Shown here piece after piece: positions 31,449 through 41,198 of a DNA stretch of 44,480 nt (position 1 is its first letter; each line of letters starts with the position of its first letter). The stretch covers positions 34,809 to 79,288 of the forward strand of contig JALVVN010000040.1 in NCBI GenBank assembly GCA_027023405.1. Reading direction: 5' to 3'. Source of the stretch: Campylobacterales bacterium. Lineage in GTDB: Bacteria; Campylobacterota; Campylobacteria; Campylobacterales; QNZT01. Under the pieces are notes generated by a model, which did not search any database, had not been told where the DNA came from, and saw nothing but the letters and a program-made list of their open reading frames with translations. Position numbers and translations under genes: made by a program.

Positions 31449-32156
31449 ATGGGATTGTATGATAGAGATTATATCAAATCAAATGCTGATACGCGTGTAG
31501 ATATTCCGGCACAGGAGCAGGGATACGAAGGTGGATTGGCACAGTTTATCAAGGAAACTTACCAGCTTTTTGCCGGTAGTTTGCTTGTCGGGGCGGCGGG
31601 AGCATATGTCGGTATGGGAATTCCGGCGATTGCTCACTACTATTGGGCATTTGTTATTTTAGAATTTGCCTTGATTTTTGGTATCGGCTTTGCTAGACAG
31701 AAGCCGGGCTTGAACTTGGCAATGCTATTTGCATTTGCCCTTGTTTCTGGGCTTACAATGTCTGTGATGATTGAGAGATTTGTCAGTGCGGGGGCAGGAA
31801 GTATCGTTGCTAATGCGCTCATCTTGACGACAGTAGCATTCGGTGGGCTCTCTATGTTTGCGATGAACACCAAGAGAGATTTTACGACGATGGGAAAATT
31901 TCTCTTTATCACGCTGATTGTCGTTGTTGTTGCGAGTTTGCTCAATGTCTTTTGGTTGCATAATCCTTGGATGCAAGTAGGGATTGCCTCTGTGAGTGCT
32001 ATCCTCTTTTCGGCATTTATTTTGTATGATACGCAAAATATTATTCAGGGAAATTATGGTCATCCGATAGATGGCGCATTGGCACTCTATCTTGACTTTA
32101 TCAACTTGTTTACTTCATTGCTACAGATTCTTGGAATCTTCGGGGATGAGGATTAA
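31449..32156 (+). CDS. Bax inhibitor-1/YccA family membrane protein
   Basis: A 235-residue inner-membrane protein of the BI-1 (UPF0005) family with seven predicted helices. Family blocks are FIKETYQLFAGSLLVGAAGAYVG at the first helix, ALVSGLTMSVMIERFV, FGGLSMFAMNTKRDFTTMG and the C-terminal ALYLDFINLFTSLLQILG with the conserved Asp near the last helix. Some bacterial members behave as pH-gated calcium leak channels; YccA in E. coli interacts with FtsH. Which applies here is not known. RBS AAAGGAAAG precedes the ATG. The stop codon TAA directly precedes the shared terminator. Confidence 0.9.
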   Translation: MGLYDRDYIKSNADTRVDIPAQEQGYEGGLAQFIKETYQLFAGSLLVGAAGAYVGMGIPAIAHYYWAFVILEFALIFGIGFARQKPGLNLAMLFAFALVSGLTMSVMIERFVSAGAGSIVANALILTTVAFGGLSMFAMNTKRDFTTMGKFLFITLIVVVVASLLNVFWLHNPWMQVGIASVSAILFSAFILYDTQNIIQGNYGHPIDGALALYLDFINLFTSLLQILGIFGDED

Positions 32157-32181
32157 GAAAAAGAGCGTTTAGCTCTTTTTC
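32157..32181. terminator. Bidirectional rho-independent terminator
   Basis: A perfect 10-bp stem GAAAAAGAGC/GCTCTTTTTC with a GTTTA loop immediately after the BI-1 family stop. The A- and T-runs in the two arms make it a good terminator on either strand. The TAA of the converging methyltransferase (32169-32171) is in its loop. Confidence 0.8.
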
Positions 32182-32873
32182 GACCTCCCCCACACAAATA
32201 TCACTTCAAACTCCAAATACTCCAGTGGATATGCTTGGATGAGCTTTTTTGTCTCTGTGTAACTTAGTTGACGATCCCCTCCACTCACGCCACTCCTTTT
32301 GATATAACGAAACTTTGAGAGATTATCCTCAAATGTAAGTTGGTACTCCTTGATCTCATGCTCAATATCAAAATATTTATCTACACTTTGAAGGAGCTCT
32401 GCACTATTTGGCAAAAAACTTTTTCGCTTTGTCAGTCGATAGATCGTCTCAAAAGTCTTATCACAAAAGATTGCAAATGCAATGTGATCGGTGTGGTGAC
32501 TGATCTGCCCAAGTGTCTTTTGGAGGTGTTGCGACCACTGAAGCGCAGAGGAAGAGATGACTAAATCAAATCTGCCCAAATCTTCATAAAGAAGTGGATC
32601 ATCAAAATTGGCACAAATGATTTCAATAGAGTGGTCGTTGGGATGCTTTTTACACATTTGCGGTGATTGATCAACTGCGACAAAACGCTCAAGCTCCCAA
32701 TCTATCAGTCGATAAATCGCTCCACTCCCTGCTCCAAGATCGAGAATCGAACGAGGCTGATAATCAATCTTGGCAAGAAGCGCCACAGCAACCTCTTTTT
32801 GGACAATATTGTACGCATCATAAGAGTCGGCACTCTTTGAAAAAGCTTTGATATGATTGGGATTTCTGGGCAT
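32169..32873 (-). CDS. BioC-like SAM-dependent methyltransferase
   Basis: A 234-residue class I methyltransferase. Motif I ILDLGAGSGAIYR (43-55), the acidic loop (VAVDQSPQM) and DLVISSSALQWSQ (post-motif II) are clear. The N-terminus (IKAFSKSADSYDAYNIVQKEVAVALL) is that of BioC, which methylates malonyl-ACP to start biotin synthesis. The whole match looks like BioC in length and block order, but other biotin genes are not nearby, so the symbol is withheld. It diverges from secG with overlapping promoters. Confidence 0.78.
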   Translation of the reverse strand: MPRNPNHIKAFSKSADSYDAYNIVQKEVAVALLAKIDYQPRSILDLGAGSGAIYRLIDWELERFVAVDQSPQMCKKHPNDHSIEIICANFDDPLLYEDLGRFDLVISSSALQWSQHLQKTLGQISHHTDHIAFAIFCDKTFETIYRLTKRKSFLPNSAELLQSVDKYFDIEHEIKEYQLTFEDNLSKFRYIKRSGVSGGDRQLSYTETKKLIQAYPLEYLEFEVIFVWGRSKKS

Positions 32874-32895
32874 GATTTAACATTACTTTCAAAAA

Positions 32896-32920
32896 AATTG
32901 GGTATAATCGCCCAATTATA
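32896..32920. promoter_or_regulatory. Overlapping divergent promoters inside a palindrome
   Basis: Plus-strand TATAAT (32903-32908) for secG and minus-strand TATAAT (32920-32915) for the BioC-like gene lie 6 nt apart and read towards each other's start site. A 7-bp inverted repeat AATTGGG/CCCAATT (32896-32902, 32911-32917) encloses the plus -10. The two polymerases could not be bound at the same time. Confidence 0.55.
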
Positions 32921-32938
32921 TCAAAGCAAAGGTTATTT

Positions 32939-33292
32939 ATGACTTCCGTTTTATTGGTTTTACAATTTGTGCTTGCAATCGCACTGAGTATCATTGTGCT
33001 ACTTCAAAAAAGTTCTTCGATCGGGCTAGGTGCCTATAGCGGGAGCAATGAGTCAGTCTTTGGCGCAAAAGGACCTGCCGGATTTTTAACAAAGCTCACT
33101 TTTGCCCTTGGATTGGCTTTTATTCTCAATACTTTGGCATTGGGCTACTACTACAATCATGCGAAGAAAAGTACCTTGATTGATGAAATCGACACCAACA
33201 AACTCGTACCGCAGGCACCTAAGAGTGTTCCGACAAATAAAAATGCATCGGATGCTCCAGTAGCACCGAAGGCACCTACAGAGAAAAAATAG
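32939..33292 (+). CDS. secG: Preprotein translocase subunit SecG
   Basis: 117 residues with two membrane helices (about 1-21 and 51-72) and the SecG loop [36 protein letters not shown] between them. The C-terminal tail (75-117) is a Pro/Ala/Lys-rich extension found in many Campylobacterota. SecG sits beside SecYE in the inner-membrane translocon and aids export. The gene starts at the ATG at 32939 (AAAGG upstream) and is followed by frr after about 10 nt, a conserved order in this phylum. Confidence 0.94.
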   Translation: MTSVLLVLQFVLAIALSIIVLLQKSSSIGLGAYSGSNESVFGAKGPAGFLTKLTFALGLAFILNTLALGYYYNHAKKSTLIDEIDTNKLVPQAPKSVPTNKNASDAPVAPKAPTEKK

Positions 33293-33302
33293 GAGGGTGG
33301 AT

Positions 33303-33863
33303 ATGCCGCTAAATGAGATATATAAACATCAAAAAGAGAGTAACGATAAGGCGCTTGAAGTATTGAAAAAAGATTTCTTGACCTTAAGAAGCGGGAAAGT
33401 CTCAACAACTATCTTGGATAATGTCAAGATCAACTACTACGATACTCCTACACCGCTTAACCAAGTCGGTTCTGTTTTAGCAACAGATGCAACAACGATT
33501 ACGATATCACCATGGGAAAAAAATCTCTTGCCCGATATCGAAAAAGCGATCCAAGAGGCAAATATCGGGGTCAATCCTAACAATGATGGTGAAACAATCA
33601 AACTTTTCTTTCCTCCAATGACAGTCGAACAGCGAAAAGAGAGCGCCAAACAAGCCAAAGCGATGGGTGAAAAGGCAAAAGTCTCCATCCGAAATGCACG
33701 ACAAAATGCCAATAATAAAATAAAAGCACTCGAAAAAGAGAAAGAGATCACAGAAGATGAGAGTAAACGAGCCCATGATCAAGTGCAAAAAAATACCGAT
33801 GATGCAGTTGCCAAAGTAGATGCGATGGTCAAAGAGAAAGAAGCTGAATTGTTGAAGGTGTAA
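33303..33863 (+). CDS. frr: Ribosome recycling factor
   Basis: 186 residues starting at the ATG at 33303 with AGGAGGG at 33291-33297; a GTG at 33297 is part of that ribosome site. RRF splits post-termination ribosomes together with EF-G. It has the L-shaped two-domain pattern: helical domain at both ends and a small beta domain (about 30-105). Characteristic blocks are [59 protein letters not shown] and [32 protein letters not shown]. Full length and unbroken. Confidence 0.97.
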   Translation: MPLNEIYKHQKESNDKALEVLKKDFLTLRSGKVSTTILDNVKINYYDTPTPLNQVGSVLATDATTITISPWEKNLLPDIEKAIQEANIGVNPNNDGETIKLFFPPMTVEQRKESAKQAKAMGEKAKVSIRNARQNANNKIKALEKEKEITEDESKRAHDQVQKNTDDAVAKVDAMVKEKEAELLKV

Positions 33864-33866
33864 ACT

Positions 33867-34481
33867 TTGGGTATTGATTTAGCGCAAGTGTACAGAGATG
33901 CCGGTGCGCTTTTAGAGGGGCATTTTCTACTCAGTAGCGGTAACCACTCCCAATACTACCTCCAAAGTGCTAAAGTGCTTGAAGACCCTGCTAGAGCGCA
34001 ACTTCTTACAGATGCGTTAGCACAAATGATATCAGAGAGTGGGATTGAGATCGATACAATCTGTTCTCCTGCCCTGGGTGGTATTTTAGCCGGATACGAA
34101 CTCGCAAGATCACTCAAAAAACGCTTTATCTTCACGGAAAGAGTTAAGGGTGAAATGACACTTCGGCGTGGATTTTCAGTCGATAAGGGTGAACGCGTGC
34201 TAATCTGCGAAGATATTATCACAACAGGTGGATCAGCATTAGAGGCAGGGAAAGCACTCGAACGAGACGGCGCAAAGATCGTCGGTTTTGCAGCATTGGC
34301 AAATCGCGGTTTTTGTCAGAGAGTCGGAAGTGAAAAAGAGATCAAACCAGAGTGCAAACTACCTCATGAATTACCCTTTTTCGCTTTGGATGATTTTGAG
34401 TTTGAGATCTATGAACCGCAAGCGTGCCCGCTTTGCAAGGACGGAAGTCAAGCCTACAAGCCCGGAAGCAGGGGAAATTAG
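33867..34481 (+). CDS. pyrE: Orotate phosphoribosyltransferase
   Basis: 204 residues from the TTG at 33867, 3 nt after frr, with AAGGTG about 7 nt upstream. It joins orotate to PRPP in pyrimidine synthesis. The PRPP loop is [15 protein letters not shown] (about 111-125), with [21 protein letters not shown] near the N-terminus and [15 protein letters not shown] before the central loop. It carries the C-terminal ACPLCKDG extension with two cysteines seen in related epsilonproteobacterial PyrE proteins, perhaps a metal-binding tail. The stop codon is in an 8-bp hairpin. Confidence 0.96.
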   Translation: MGIDLAQVYRDAGALLEGHFLLSSGNHSQYYLQSAKVLEDPARAQLLTDALAQMISESGIEIDTICSPALGGILAGYELARSLKKRFIFTERVKGEMTLRRGFSVDKGERVLICEDIITTGGSALEAGKALERDGAKIVGFAALANRGFCQRVGSEKEIKPECKLPHELPFFALDDFEFEIYEPQACPLCKDGSQAYKPGSRGN

Positions 34482-34496
34482 TAACACACCTGCTTC
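34465..34496 (+). terminator. Hairpin at the end of pyrE
   Basis: An 8-bp stem GAAGCAGG/CCTGCTTC (34465-34472, 34489-34496) with a 16-nt loop holding the pyrE TAG. A T-poor, A-rich run follows, so termination strength is uncertain. Confidence 0.4.
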
Positions 34497-34586
34497 TACT
34501 TTGATAAAAAAATCTATTTCTCCTTGATCTTTTCAAAATTTATTGTATGATAAAAGTATTTGCAACATAACTATAAAAGGGATTTC

Positions 34587-35639
34587 ATGAAGATACTCGT
34601 TACCGGAACTGCCGGATTTATTGGACACAATCTTGCCAAAAAACTTCTTGAGCGCGGAGATGAAGTAATTGGGCTTGATAATATCAATGACTATTATGAT
34701 GTCAACTTGAAATATGGAAGATTGGCTGATCTGGGTATCAAAAGAGAGGATATTAAAGAGGGGCAATTTGCCACATCCTCCACCTATCCACAACATAAAT
34801 TTATAAAGCTTGATCTTGCCGATCGTGAGAATATGGCAAAGCTTTTTGAGGAAGAGAAATTTGATGCAGTGTGTAACCTTGCCGCTCAAGCGGGTGTGCG
34901 CTACTCTCTTGAAAACCCAAATGCCTATATCGATTCAAATGTTGTTGGATTTATGAATATCTTGGAGGGATGTCGACACACAGGTGTAAAAAATCTCAGC
35001 TTTGCCTCAAGTTCATCCGTTTACGGTTTAAATAAATCCCAACCCTTCCGAACATCCGATCACACCGATCACCCGGTAAGCCTCTACGCAGCTACCAAAA
35101 AATCCAATGAGATGATGGCACATACCTATGCTCACCTCTATAGCATTCACGCTACCGGTCTTCGTTTCTTTACCGTCTATGGTCCTTGGGGTCGCCCGGA
35201 TATGGCTCCAATGCTCTTTACAGATGCGATTTTGAATGATCGTCCTATCAAAGTGTTTAATCACGGTAATATGAGTCGAGATTTTACCTATATTGACGAT
35301 ATTACCGAGGGCGTCATTAAAGTCATTGATCATCAGGCTGAAGTCGATCCTGCTTGGGATGCAAAAAATCCCGATCCGGGACGCTCAAGTGCACCCTACC
35401 GTATTTACAATATTGGCAATAATGAGCCGGTAAGACTGATGGACTTTATTCAAGCACTTGAAACAAAATTGGGTAAAGAGGCGCAAAAAAACTTCATGGA
35501 GATGCAACCGGGAGATGTACAGAGCACTTATGCTGATGTCAGTGACTTAATTGCCGATATGGATTATAAGCCTGATACTTCTATCCAAGAGGGTGTCAGC
35601 CGATTTGTCGATTGGTATCGAGAATTTTATCAAAAATAG
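34587..35639 (+). CDS. UDP-glucuronate 4-epimerase-like NAD-dependent epimerase
   Basis: 350 residues from the ATG at 34587 (AAAAGGGAT upstream); an earlier TTG at 34560 has no ribosome site. It is an extended SDR with NAD motif TGTAGFIGHNLA (6-17) and catalytic Tyr167-xxx-Lys171 (SLYAATKKS). The DSNVVGFMNILEGCR, MAPMLFTDAILNDRPIKVFNHGNMSRDFTYIDDITEG block is that of UDP-glucuronate 4-epimerases, which make UDP-galacturonate. The next gene makes UDP-glucuronate, its expected substrate, 15 nt downstream. The product would feed capsule, O-antigen or exopolysaccharide. Confidence 0.9.
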   Translation: MKILVTGTAGFIGHNLAKKLLERGDEVIGLDNINDYYDVNLKYGRLADLGIKREDIKEGQFATSSTYPQHKFIKLDLADRENMAKLFEEEKFDAVCNLAAQAGVRYSLENPNAYIDSNVVGFMNILEGCRHTGVKNLSFASSSSVYGLNKSQPFRTSDHTDHPVSLYAATKKSNEMMAHTYAHLYSIHATGLRFFTVYGPWGRPDMAPMLFTDAILNDRPIKVFNHGNMSRDFTYIDDITEGVIKVIDHQAEVDPAWDAKNPDPGRSSAPYRIYNIGNNEPVRLMDFIQALETKLGKEAQKNFMEMQPGDVQSTYADVSDLIADMDYKPDTSIQEGVSRFVDWYREFYQK

Positions 35640-35654
35640 AGAAGGAAAGTTAAA

Positions 35655-36977
35655 ATGAATATAGCAGTTGTTGGAACAGGTTATGTAGGATTGGTTACGG
35701 GAACATGTTTTGCAGAGATGGGTAACAATGTAATCTGCGTTGATATCGATGAGAAAAAGGTTGCTGATCTGAAAAAGGGTATCGTCCCCATCTATGAACC
35801 GGGCTTAGAAAAGATGGTGCTCAAAAATCATGAACTCGGTACGCTTAATTTTACTACCGATATCAAAGAGGCACTCGATAAGAGCGATATCTGCTTTATC
35901 GCTGTCGGTACACCGATGGGTGAAGATGGTAGCGCTGATCTTCAATATGTCTTGGCTGTCGCGAAAGCGATCGGTGAAAATATGTCACACCATATGTATG
36001 TGATCGACAAATCAACTGTACCTGTGGGTACAGCAGAGAAGGTGCGAAAGGTACTACAAGAGACACTCGATGCAAGAGGAAGTGACTTAACATTTGATGT
36101 CATTAGTAATCCTGAATTTCTCAAAGAGGGTGCGGCGGTTGCAGACTTTATGAAGCCTGATCGCGTTGTGATTGGTGCAGATAATGAGAAAGCGTTTGAA
36201 GTGATGCGAGAGCTCTATGCTCCATTTACACACTCCAGAGAGCGCTTTATCGCTATGGATATCAAATCTGCCGAAATGACTAAATATGCAGCAAATGCTA
36301 TGCTTGCAACTAAGATTAGCTTTATGAACGAGATCGCAAACATCTGTGAACGCGTCGGTGCGAATGTCAATATGGTACGACATGGTATTGGAAGCGATAG
36401 TCGAATCGGTTATAGTTTCATCTACCCCGGATGCGGATATGGTGGAAGTTGCTTCCCAAAAGATGTGCAAGCACTAGCCAAGACGAGTAAAGATTTCGGT
36501 TATGAGCCTAAACTCTTAGATGCTGTAGAAGCAGTCAATTATGCCCAAAAAAGAGTTTTGAGCGATAAAGTAATCAAGCGATTCGGTGAAGATCTTAGCG
36601 GTAAAACCTTTGCTGTATGGGGATTGGCATTTAAACCAGAGACTGACGATATGAGAGAGGCAAGTTCAATCACAATTATCAACGAGCTCACCAAAAGAGG
36701 CGCTAAAATCAAAGCTTATGATCCAAAGGCAGAACACGAAGCCAAAAGCTTCTATCTCAAAGATAACCCCAATGTCGAATATATGCCCAATAAATATGAT
36801 GCTCTTGACGGTGCTGAGGCGATGATCTTAGTCACAGAGTGGAAAGAGTTTAGAAGCCCGGACTTTGAAGAGATGGCAAAACGACTCAACAATCAAGTCA
36901 TCTTTGACGGACGAAACCAATACAATCGTAAAAAACTTCAAGAAAACGGCTGGGAGTATTTTGAGATAGGGGTATAG
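35655..36977 (+). CDS. ugd: UDP-glucose 6-dehydrogenase
   Basis: A 440-residue UDP-glucose/GDP-mannose dehydrogenase family member. It oxidises UDP-glucose in two steps to UDP-glucuronate with 2 NAD+. N-terminal NAD motif VVGTGYVGLVTGTCFA (5-20), GTPMGEDGSADLQYV, SNPEFLKEG, catalytic Cys266 in GYGGSCFPKDV, and the C-terminal UDP-binding domain with WGLAFKPETDDMREASS and FDGRNQYN. The UDP-glucose type, not the GDP-mannose or UDP-ManNAc type, is chosen from the PEFLKEG and the GYGGSCFPKD blocks. Together with the preceding epimerase it forms a two-step UDP-galacturonate route. Confidence 0.94.
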   Translation: MNIAVVGTGYVGLVTGTCFAEMGNNVICVDIDEKKVADLKKGIVPIYEPGLEKMVLKNHELGTLNFTTDIKEALDKSDICFIAVGTPMGEDGSADLQYVLAVAKAIGENMSHHMYVIDKSTVPVGTAEKVRKVLQETLDARGSDLTFDVISNPEFLKEGAAVADFMKPDRVVIGADNEKAFEVMRELYAPFTHSRERFIAMDIKSAEMTKYAANAMLATKISFMNEIANICERVGANVNMVRHGIGSDSRIGYSFIYPGCGYGGSCFPKDVQALAKTSKDFGYEPKLLDAVEAVNYAQKRVLSDKVIKRFGEDLSGKTFAVWGLAFKPETDDMREASSITIINELTKRGAKIKAYDPKAEHEAKSFYLKDNPNVEYMPNKYDALDGAEAMILVTEWKEFRSPDFEEMAKRLNNQVIFDGRNQYNRKKLQENGWEYFEIGV

Positions 36978-36994
36978 TTGATCGTTATTGAAAA

Positions 36995-37020
36995 ATACAA
37001 CCTCATATTCGAGGTTGTAT
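36995..37020. terminator. Terminator between ugd and typA
   Basis: A perfect 10-bp stem ATACAACCTC/GAGGTTGTAT with a 6-nt loop. On the minus strand it is followed by TTTT, so it serves typA best; on the plus strand it can act for ugd. It starts 18 nt after the ugd stop. Confidence 0.75.
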
Positions 37021-37045
37021 AACCTTATACACAAAGAGAGAAAGC

Positions 37046-38857
37046 CTATGCTTGCCCTTTCTTTGCCATTCTTTTTCGTGTCGTCGGATCAAGATACTTT
37101 TTGCGTATCCTAATACTCTCCGGTGTGACTTCTACAAGCTCATCCTCTTCAATCCACTCTAGCGCACTTTCGAGTGTCGGAGTCCTTGGCGGAACAAGCT
37201 TGATCGCTTCATCTGCACCACTGCTTCGGACATTGGAAAGTTGCTTTCCTTTGATAGGGTTGACATCCAAGTCGTTGCTTCGTGAGTGTTCGCCAATGAT
37301 CATTCCCACATAAACCTTATCTTGAGGTTTGATAAACATCACACCGCGATCTTGAAGGTTAAAGATAGAGAATCCGAGTGCGACACCTTGTTCCATCGAA
37401 ACGAGTGCACCGTTCATTCTGCTCTCTACGCCACTCGTAAGCGGTCTATACTCCAAAAAGGAGTGGTTCATCACGCCCTCACCCTTGGTGTCGGTCAAAA
37501 ACTGGCTACGAAAACCAATCAGTCCACGCGCAGGAATTTCAAACTCGATCCGCGTCTGTCCGTCACCCGTCGGCGTCATACTCTTCATCTCACCTTTTCG
37601 CTTACCAAGCTTTTCGATCACCGTACCGGTCAAATCTTCCGGCGCATCGATCACCAAATGCTCGTATGGCTCTAATTTAACCCCATTCTCCTCTTTGATA
37701 ATCACTTCAGGACGACCGAGTGAAAATTCAAACCCTTCGCGTCTCATATTTTCCGCCAAAATGGTAATCTGAAGCTCCCCTCTACCGGAGACTTTGAAGC
37801 TACCCTCTCCTGTACTCTCATACTTCATCGCGATGTTGGTCTGCATCTCCTGCTCCAATCTCTCAGCGATCTTGTTAGAGGTAACAAACTTCCCTTCTGT
37901 ACCTGCTAGCGGAGAGTCATTGACGCTCATCACGACTGAGAGTGTCGGCTCTTCGATATGGAGCGGATCAAGCCCCACCGGATTGGCACTATCAGCAACC
38001 GTATCTCCTACATCCAATGTATCAAAACCGGCTATCGCCACGATATCACCACTCATCGCTTCATCGATATCAATGCGATCGAGACCGTGAAATCCAATCA
38101 GCTTGGAGATACGACCATTGATCTTCTCTCCATCCGCTTTAACAAGCGTGACGCTCTCATTCTTTTTAATGCGACCGTTAAAGATCCGGGCGATACCGAT
38201 TTTTCCTACGAAGTTGTCATAGTCGAGTGTAAAGACTTGAAGTTGCAAAGGATTGTCCACACTGCCACTAGGAGCAGGCACCTCTTTGATGATCGTATCA
38301 AGGATCGGCAGGATATTGTCATCCGGATCTTCAAGATTGTACTTGGCATATCCATTTTTCGCTGCGGCATAGATCACAGGGAAGTCAAGTTGCTCTTCAT
38401 TTGCACCCAACGCATCAAAGAGGTCAAATATCTCATCGACCACACGATCGGGCTCTGCGGCAGGTTTGTCGATCTTGTTGATGACAACAATCGGACGAAT
38501 ACCAAGCTCTAATGCCTTCTTGACCACAAACTTGGTTTGAGGCATAACACCCTCTTGCGCATCGACAAGCAACAGTACACTATCGACCATCTTGAGCACC
38601 CGTTCTACCTCACCACCGAAGTCGGCGTGTCCTGGAGTGTCGATGATATTAATCTTAAAACCTTTATAGCTAATCGCTGTATTTTTTGCGAGGATTGTAA
38701 TACCCCGCTCCTTTTCGATATCATTACTATCCATCACCCGTTCATCTACTTGCGTGTGTTCCGCAAATGTACCAGACTGCTTCAGAAGCTCATCTACCAG
38801 TGTCGTTTTACCGTGATCGACATGCGCAATCACAGCAATATTTCTAATCTCTTGCAT
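37046..38857 (-). CDS. typA: GTP-binding translation factor TypA/BipA
   Basis: 603 residues, the usual length. It is a ribosome-bound translational GTPase of the EF-G family that helps ribosome assembly and stress adaptation. G1 [16 protein letters not shown]2 with [12 protein letters not shown]3 [12 protein letters not shown] and G4 [16 protein letters not shown] are all intact in the first 150 residues. Domains II-III and the C-terminal BipA domain follow, with the [22 protein letters not shown] block and the [34 protein letters not shown] ending. It is transcribed alone on the minus strand, back to back with the flagellar operon. Confidence 0.97.
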   Translation of the reverse strand: MQEIRNIAVIAHVDHGKTTLVDELLKQSGTFAEHTQVDERVMDSNDIEKERGITILAKNTAISYKGFKINIIDTPGHADFGGEVERVLKMVDSVLLLVDAQEGVMPQTKFVVKKALELGIRPIVVINKIDKPAAEPDRVVDEIFDLFDALGANEEQLDFPVIYAAAKNGYAKYNLEDPDDNILPILDTIIKEVPAPSGSVDNPLQLQVFTLDYDNFVGKIGIARIFNGRIKKNESVTLVKADGEKINGRISKLIGFHGLDRIDIDEAMSGDIVAIAGFDTLDVGDTVADSANPVGLDPLHIEEPTLSVVMSVNDSPLAGTEGKFVTSNKIAERLEQEMQTNIAMKYESTGEGSFKVSGRGELQITILAENMRREGFEFSLGRPEVIIKEENGVKLEPYEHLVIDAPEDLTGTVIEKLGKRKGEMKSMTPTGDGQTRIEFEIPARGLIGFRSQFLTDTKGEGVMNHSFLEYRPLTSGVESRMNGALVSMEQGVALGFSIFNLQDRGVMFIKPQDKVYVGMIIGEHSRSNDLDVNPIKGKQLSNVRSSGADEAIKLVPPRTPTLESALEWIEEDELVEVTPESIRIRKKYLDPTTRKRMAKKGQA

Positions 38858-38963
38858 AAAATTCCTAATATATGTTTAAAATTTGCGCGATTATATCACA
38901 ATTTTATAGATTTTACATCTAATCGCTTCGATAAACCTAAAAACTCTTCATTTTTCGTCTACT

Positions 38964-38979
38964 TGGCACACATCGTGCT
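38964..38979 (+). promoter_or_regulatory. Sigma-54 promoter of fliK-flgD-flgE
   Basis: TTGGCAC-ACATC-GTGCT: GG at 38965-38966 and GC at 38977-38978 with exactly 10 nt between, matching the TGGCAC-N5-TTGCA consensus at the -24 and -12 elements. It lies about 40 nt before the fliK ATG at 39018. In Campylobacterota, hook genes depend on RpoN and the FlgR regulator. Confidence 0.85.
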
Positions 38980-39017
38980 CCAATCATAACAATTCATACA
39001 GGGCAAAAGGAGCTTCA

Positions 39018-40496
39018 ATGAACGGTTTAATTTTAAGTACTCCAACTAATCATAAAGATATTAAATATAATGACAAGAATAGTCAAAATGCTTTAAATAT
39101 ATCAGATAATGCACTCTTTGAAAAATTGGTCACAACACTTATTTCTGAAGAGAAGAAGAGCAAAAACGGCGATTTTTTACTTGCTAAACTGCTCAATATT
39201 CCAACTGAATTTGAAAAAAAGGGTAAACTACTCTCACAATTTTCCAAAGATGATCTCAAATCACTTTTGGATGATACCAAAAGTAACCCTTTGACACTTT
39301 CAGATGATAGTATAAAGCAAGATAAAGATGAATTACTTATCGGTGAACTCTTTGCCATTACTCTAGCACTCAAAGAGGGAGTAGAACCCTCTAAAATAGA
39401 AACTCCCGTTAAACATCTTCAAGACAAACTCAAAGATAAAAAGGTGTTCCAATCACTCAAAAAAGCAACCTCTCTCAAAGAGTTGCTCTCTATCGCTGAA
39501 AAAAACGGTATCAAAATCAAAAATTTTGAATTTTTTCAAGAGAAACGCGCACTTGACCCCAAAGACCAAAAACTTGTCCAAAAAATCACCTCTGCCAACC
39601 TCTTTCAACATGTTCAAAAAGAGGAACATAAAACTGTACATACGCATAAATATACAACAGAACACCGTCCAGCTAAACAGAATATACTGAGCAAACTTAT
39701 CAACAAAAGTGATGAAACTTTAGCCAAGGCTTCGCCACTCAAAACAGAGACATTTACGCTTTCAAAACAACATACTAAAAAATACACACCAAAAAAACTA
39801 TCCTCTGAATCAAAAGCAACTATCGAAACGGTATCAACGGTAGATACTGAGCTACAAAAACCGGATAGTAACTCTTCACATAAAACCACACACACTACCA
39901 AACATAGCCACACACTCCAAAATACCAAACAAGATCAACCATTAAAACAGCTTTTCGAAACTGTGAATCATACGGAAATAAAACCAAAAGAGGATCAGAC
40001 CATACAAGACAATCGGGAGAAACCGCATGCACTTGAACGACCAGAACATACCATCACACATGATAGCCCCAAAGTAGAGGCACCCTCCAAAGTGAAAGAA
40101 CCTGTCGAGATCAAACGATCTCTCAATACTTTTGCACAAGAGTTCAAAGAGCAGGTAGATAGTTATAAAGCACCGTTGATGAAAGTCAAAATGCAACTCA
40201 CACCGCAACACCTCGGCGATGTCGATGTGACACTGATAAACCGTGGTTCAACACTTCATGTCAATATCACCTCCAACCACAATGCCATGGCGATATTCAT
40301 GCAGAACCAATCCGAATTTAAAAACTCACTCGTCAATATGGGCTTTTCCGATCTTCAAATGAACTTCTCTCAAAACGATCAGGGTAAAAATCAGCAAGAA
40401 GCGGATCAGAAGAAACGACAAAACGGTTCATTTGAATCTTTTGAAGATGAAGAGGCACTTGATACTATCGATATCACACTTCCAAATTATATATAG
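39018..40496 (+). CDS. fliK: Flagellar hook-length control protein FliK
   Basis: 492 residues. FliK is exported during hook growth, measures hook length and switches export from hook to filament. The N-terminal and middle parts (1-360) are hydrophilic, Lys/Thr/His-rich and variable, as in all FliK proteins. The C-terminal Flg_hook domain (about 370-465) contains PLMKVKMQLTPQHLGDVDVTLINRGSTLHVNITSNHNAMAIFMQ and the LVNMGFSDLQMNFSQN block, which contacts FlhB. It starts at the ATG at 39018 (AAAAGGAG upstream). The assignment rests on the C-terminal domain and on the flgD and flgE neighbours. It heads a sigma-54 operon. Confidence 0.9.
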   Translation: MNGLILSTPTNHKDIKYNDKNSQNALNISDNALFEKLVTTLISEEKKSKNGDFLLAKLLNIPTEFEKKGKLLSQFSKDDLKSLLDDTKSNPLTLSDDSIKQDKDELLIGELFAITLALKEGVEPSKIETPVKHLQDKLKDKKVFQSLKKATSLKELLSIAEKNGIKIKNFEFFQEKRALDPKDQKLVQKITSANLFQHVQKEEHKTVHTHKYTTEHRPAKQNILSKLINKSDETLAKASPLKTETFTLSKQHTKKYTPKKLSSESKATIETVSTVDTELQKPDSNSSHKTTHTTKHSHTLQNTKQDQPLKQLFETVNHTEIKPKEDQTIQDNREKPHALERPEHTITHDSPKVEAPSKVKEPVEIKRSLNTFAQEFKEQVDSYKAPLMKVKMQLTPQHLGDVDVTLINRGSTLHVNITSNHNAMAIFMQNQSEFKNSLVNMGFSDLQMNFSQNDQGKNQQEADQKKRQNGSFESFEDEEALDTIDITLPNYI

Positions 40497-40505
40497 GAGA
40501 TCAAA

Positions 40506-41198
40506 ATGGCTATCACCAATATCAATCCTAAAACAGGTTTAGACAGTTTCACAGGATCGGTCAATCCAAAATCCATACTGGGCAAAGATGACTTTATGAA
40601 ACTTCTCCTTGCAGAACTTCAACATCAAGACCCAACTTCACCGATGGATACGGATAAGATCCTCAACCAAACTTCACAACTTGCCACACTCGAAGCACAA
40701 ACCAAAACCAACAAAGCACTTGAGAAGATTGCCCAAGCATTCGGTAACAATAAAAACTTCTCCGCCGTCTCAGCTATCGGCAAAATGGCAAAGCTCAAAA
40801 ATGAGATCACACTCAAAAAACAGCAAGACGGCTCACTTAATCCTGTCACCTTTAATCTCCATTTTGATAACGATATCAAAGAGGGAACGATCTATATCTA
40901 TGATGAGGAGAAAAATACCCTCGCTAAAACACTACCTATTCCAAAGGATAAAAAAGGCGTTCATACTTTTACATGGGATGGTAAAACCTCCAGTGGAGAA
41001 GACGCTAAAACGGGTAAATACAAAATTGTCGCAAAATATCAAGATAGTGATGGTAAAAATCTCCAAGGATCATTTGGCTCCAACAAAATTGAAGCGGTAA
41101 AATTTGAAAATGACAAAACATTTGTCAAACTCGGTGGAAATTATGTTGATTTTACCAATGTTGAAGAGATATATCAAGCTGATGGAGGTGCTTCATGA
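40506..41198 (+). CDS. flgD: Flagellar hook capping protein FlgD
   Basis: 230 residues. FlgD caps the growing hook and is needed for adding FlgE subunits. The N-terminus has the family motif LGKDDFMKLLLAELQHQDPTSPMDTDKILNQTSQLATLEA (24-63), here almost perfect. The middle holds the FlgD Tudor-like domain and FnIII-type segment (TIYIYDEEKNTLAKTLPI, HTFTWDGKTSSGEDAKTGKYKIVAKY). It starts 9 nt after fliK with AGGAG just upstream, and its TGA overlaps the flgE ATG as ATGA. Confidence 0.95.
   Translation: MAITNINPKTGLDSFTGSVNPKSILGKDDFMKLLLAELQHQDPTSPMDTDKILNQTSQLATLEAQTKTNKALEKIAQAFGNNKNFSAVSAIGKMAKLKNEITLKKQQDGSLNPVTFNLHFDNDIKEGTIYIYDEEKNTLAKTLPIPKDKKGVHTFTWDGKTSSGEDAKTGKYKIVAKYQDSDGKNLQGSFGSNKIEAVKFENDKTFVKLGGNYVDFTNVEEIYQADGGAS

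Noticed and set aside
37101-38512. Several plus-strand ORFs of 70-184 codons opposite typA
   Set aside because: They are shadows of the strong TypA reading frame, lack ribosome sites and show no recognisable domain.
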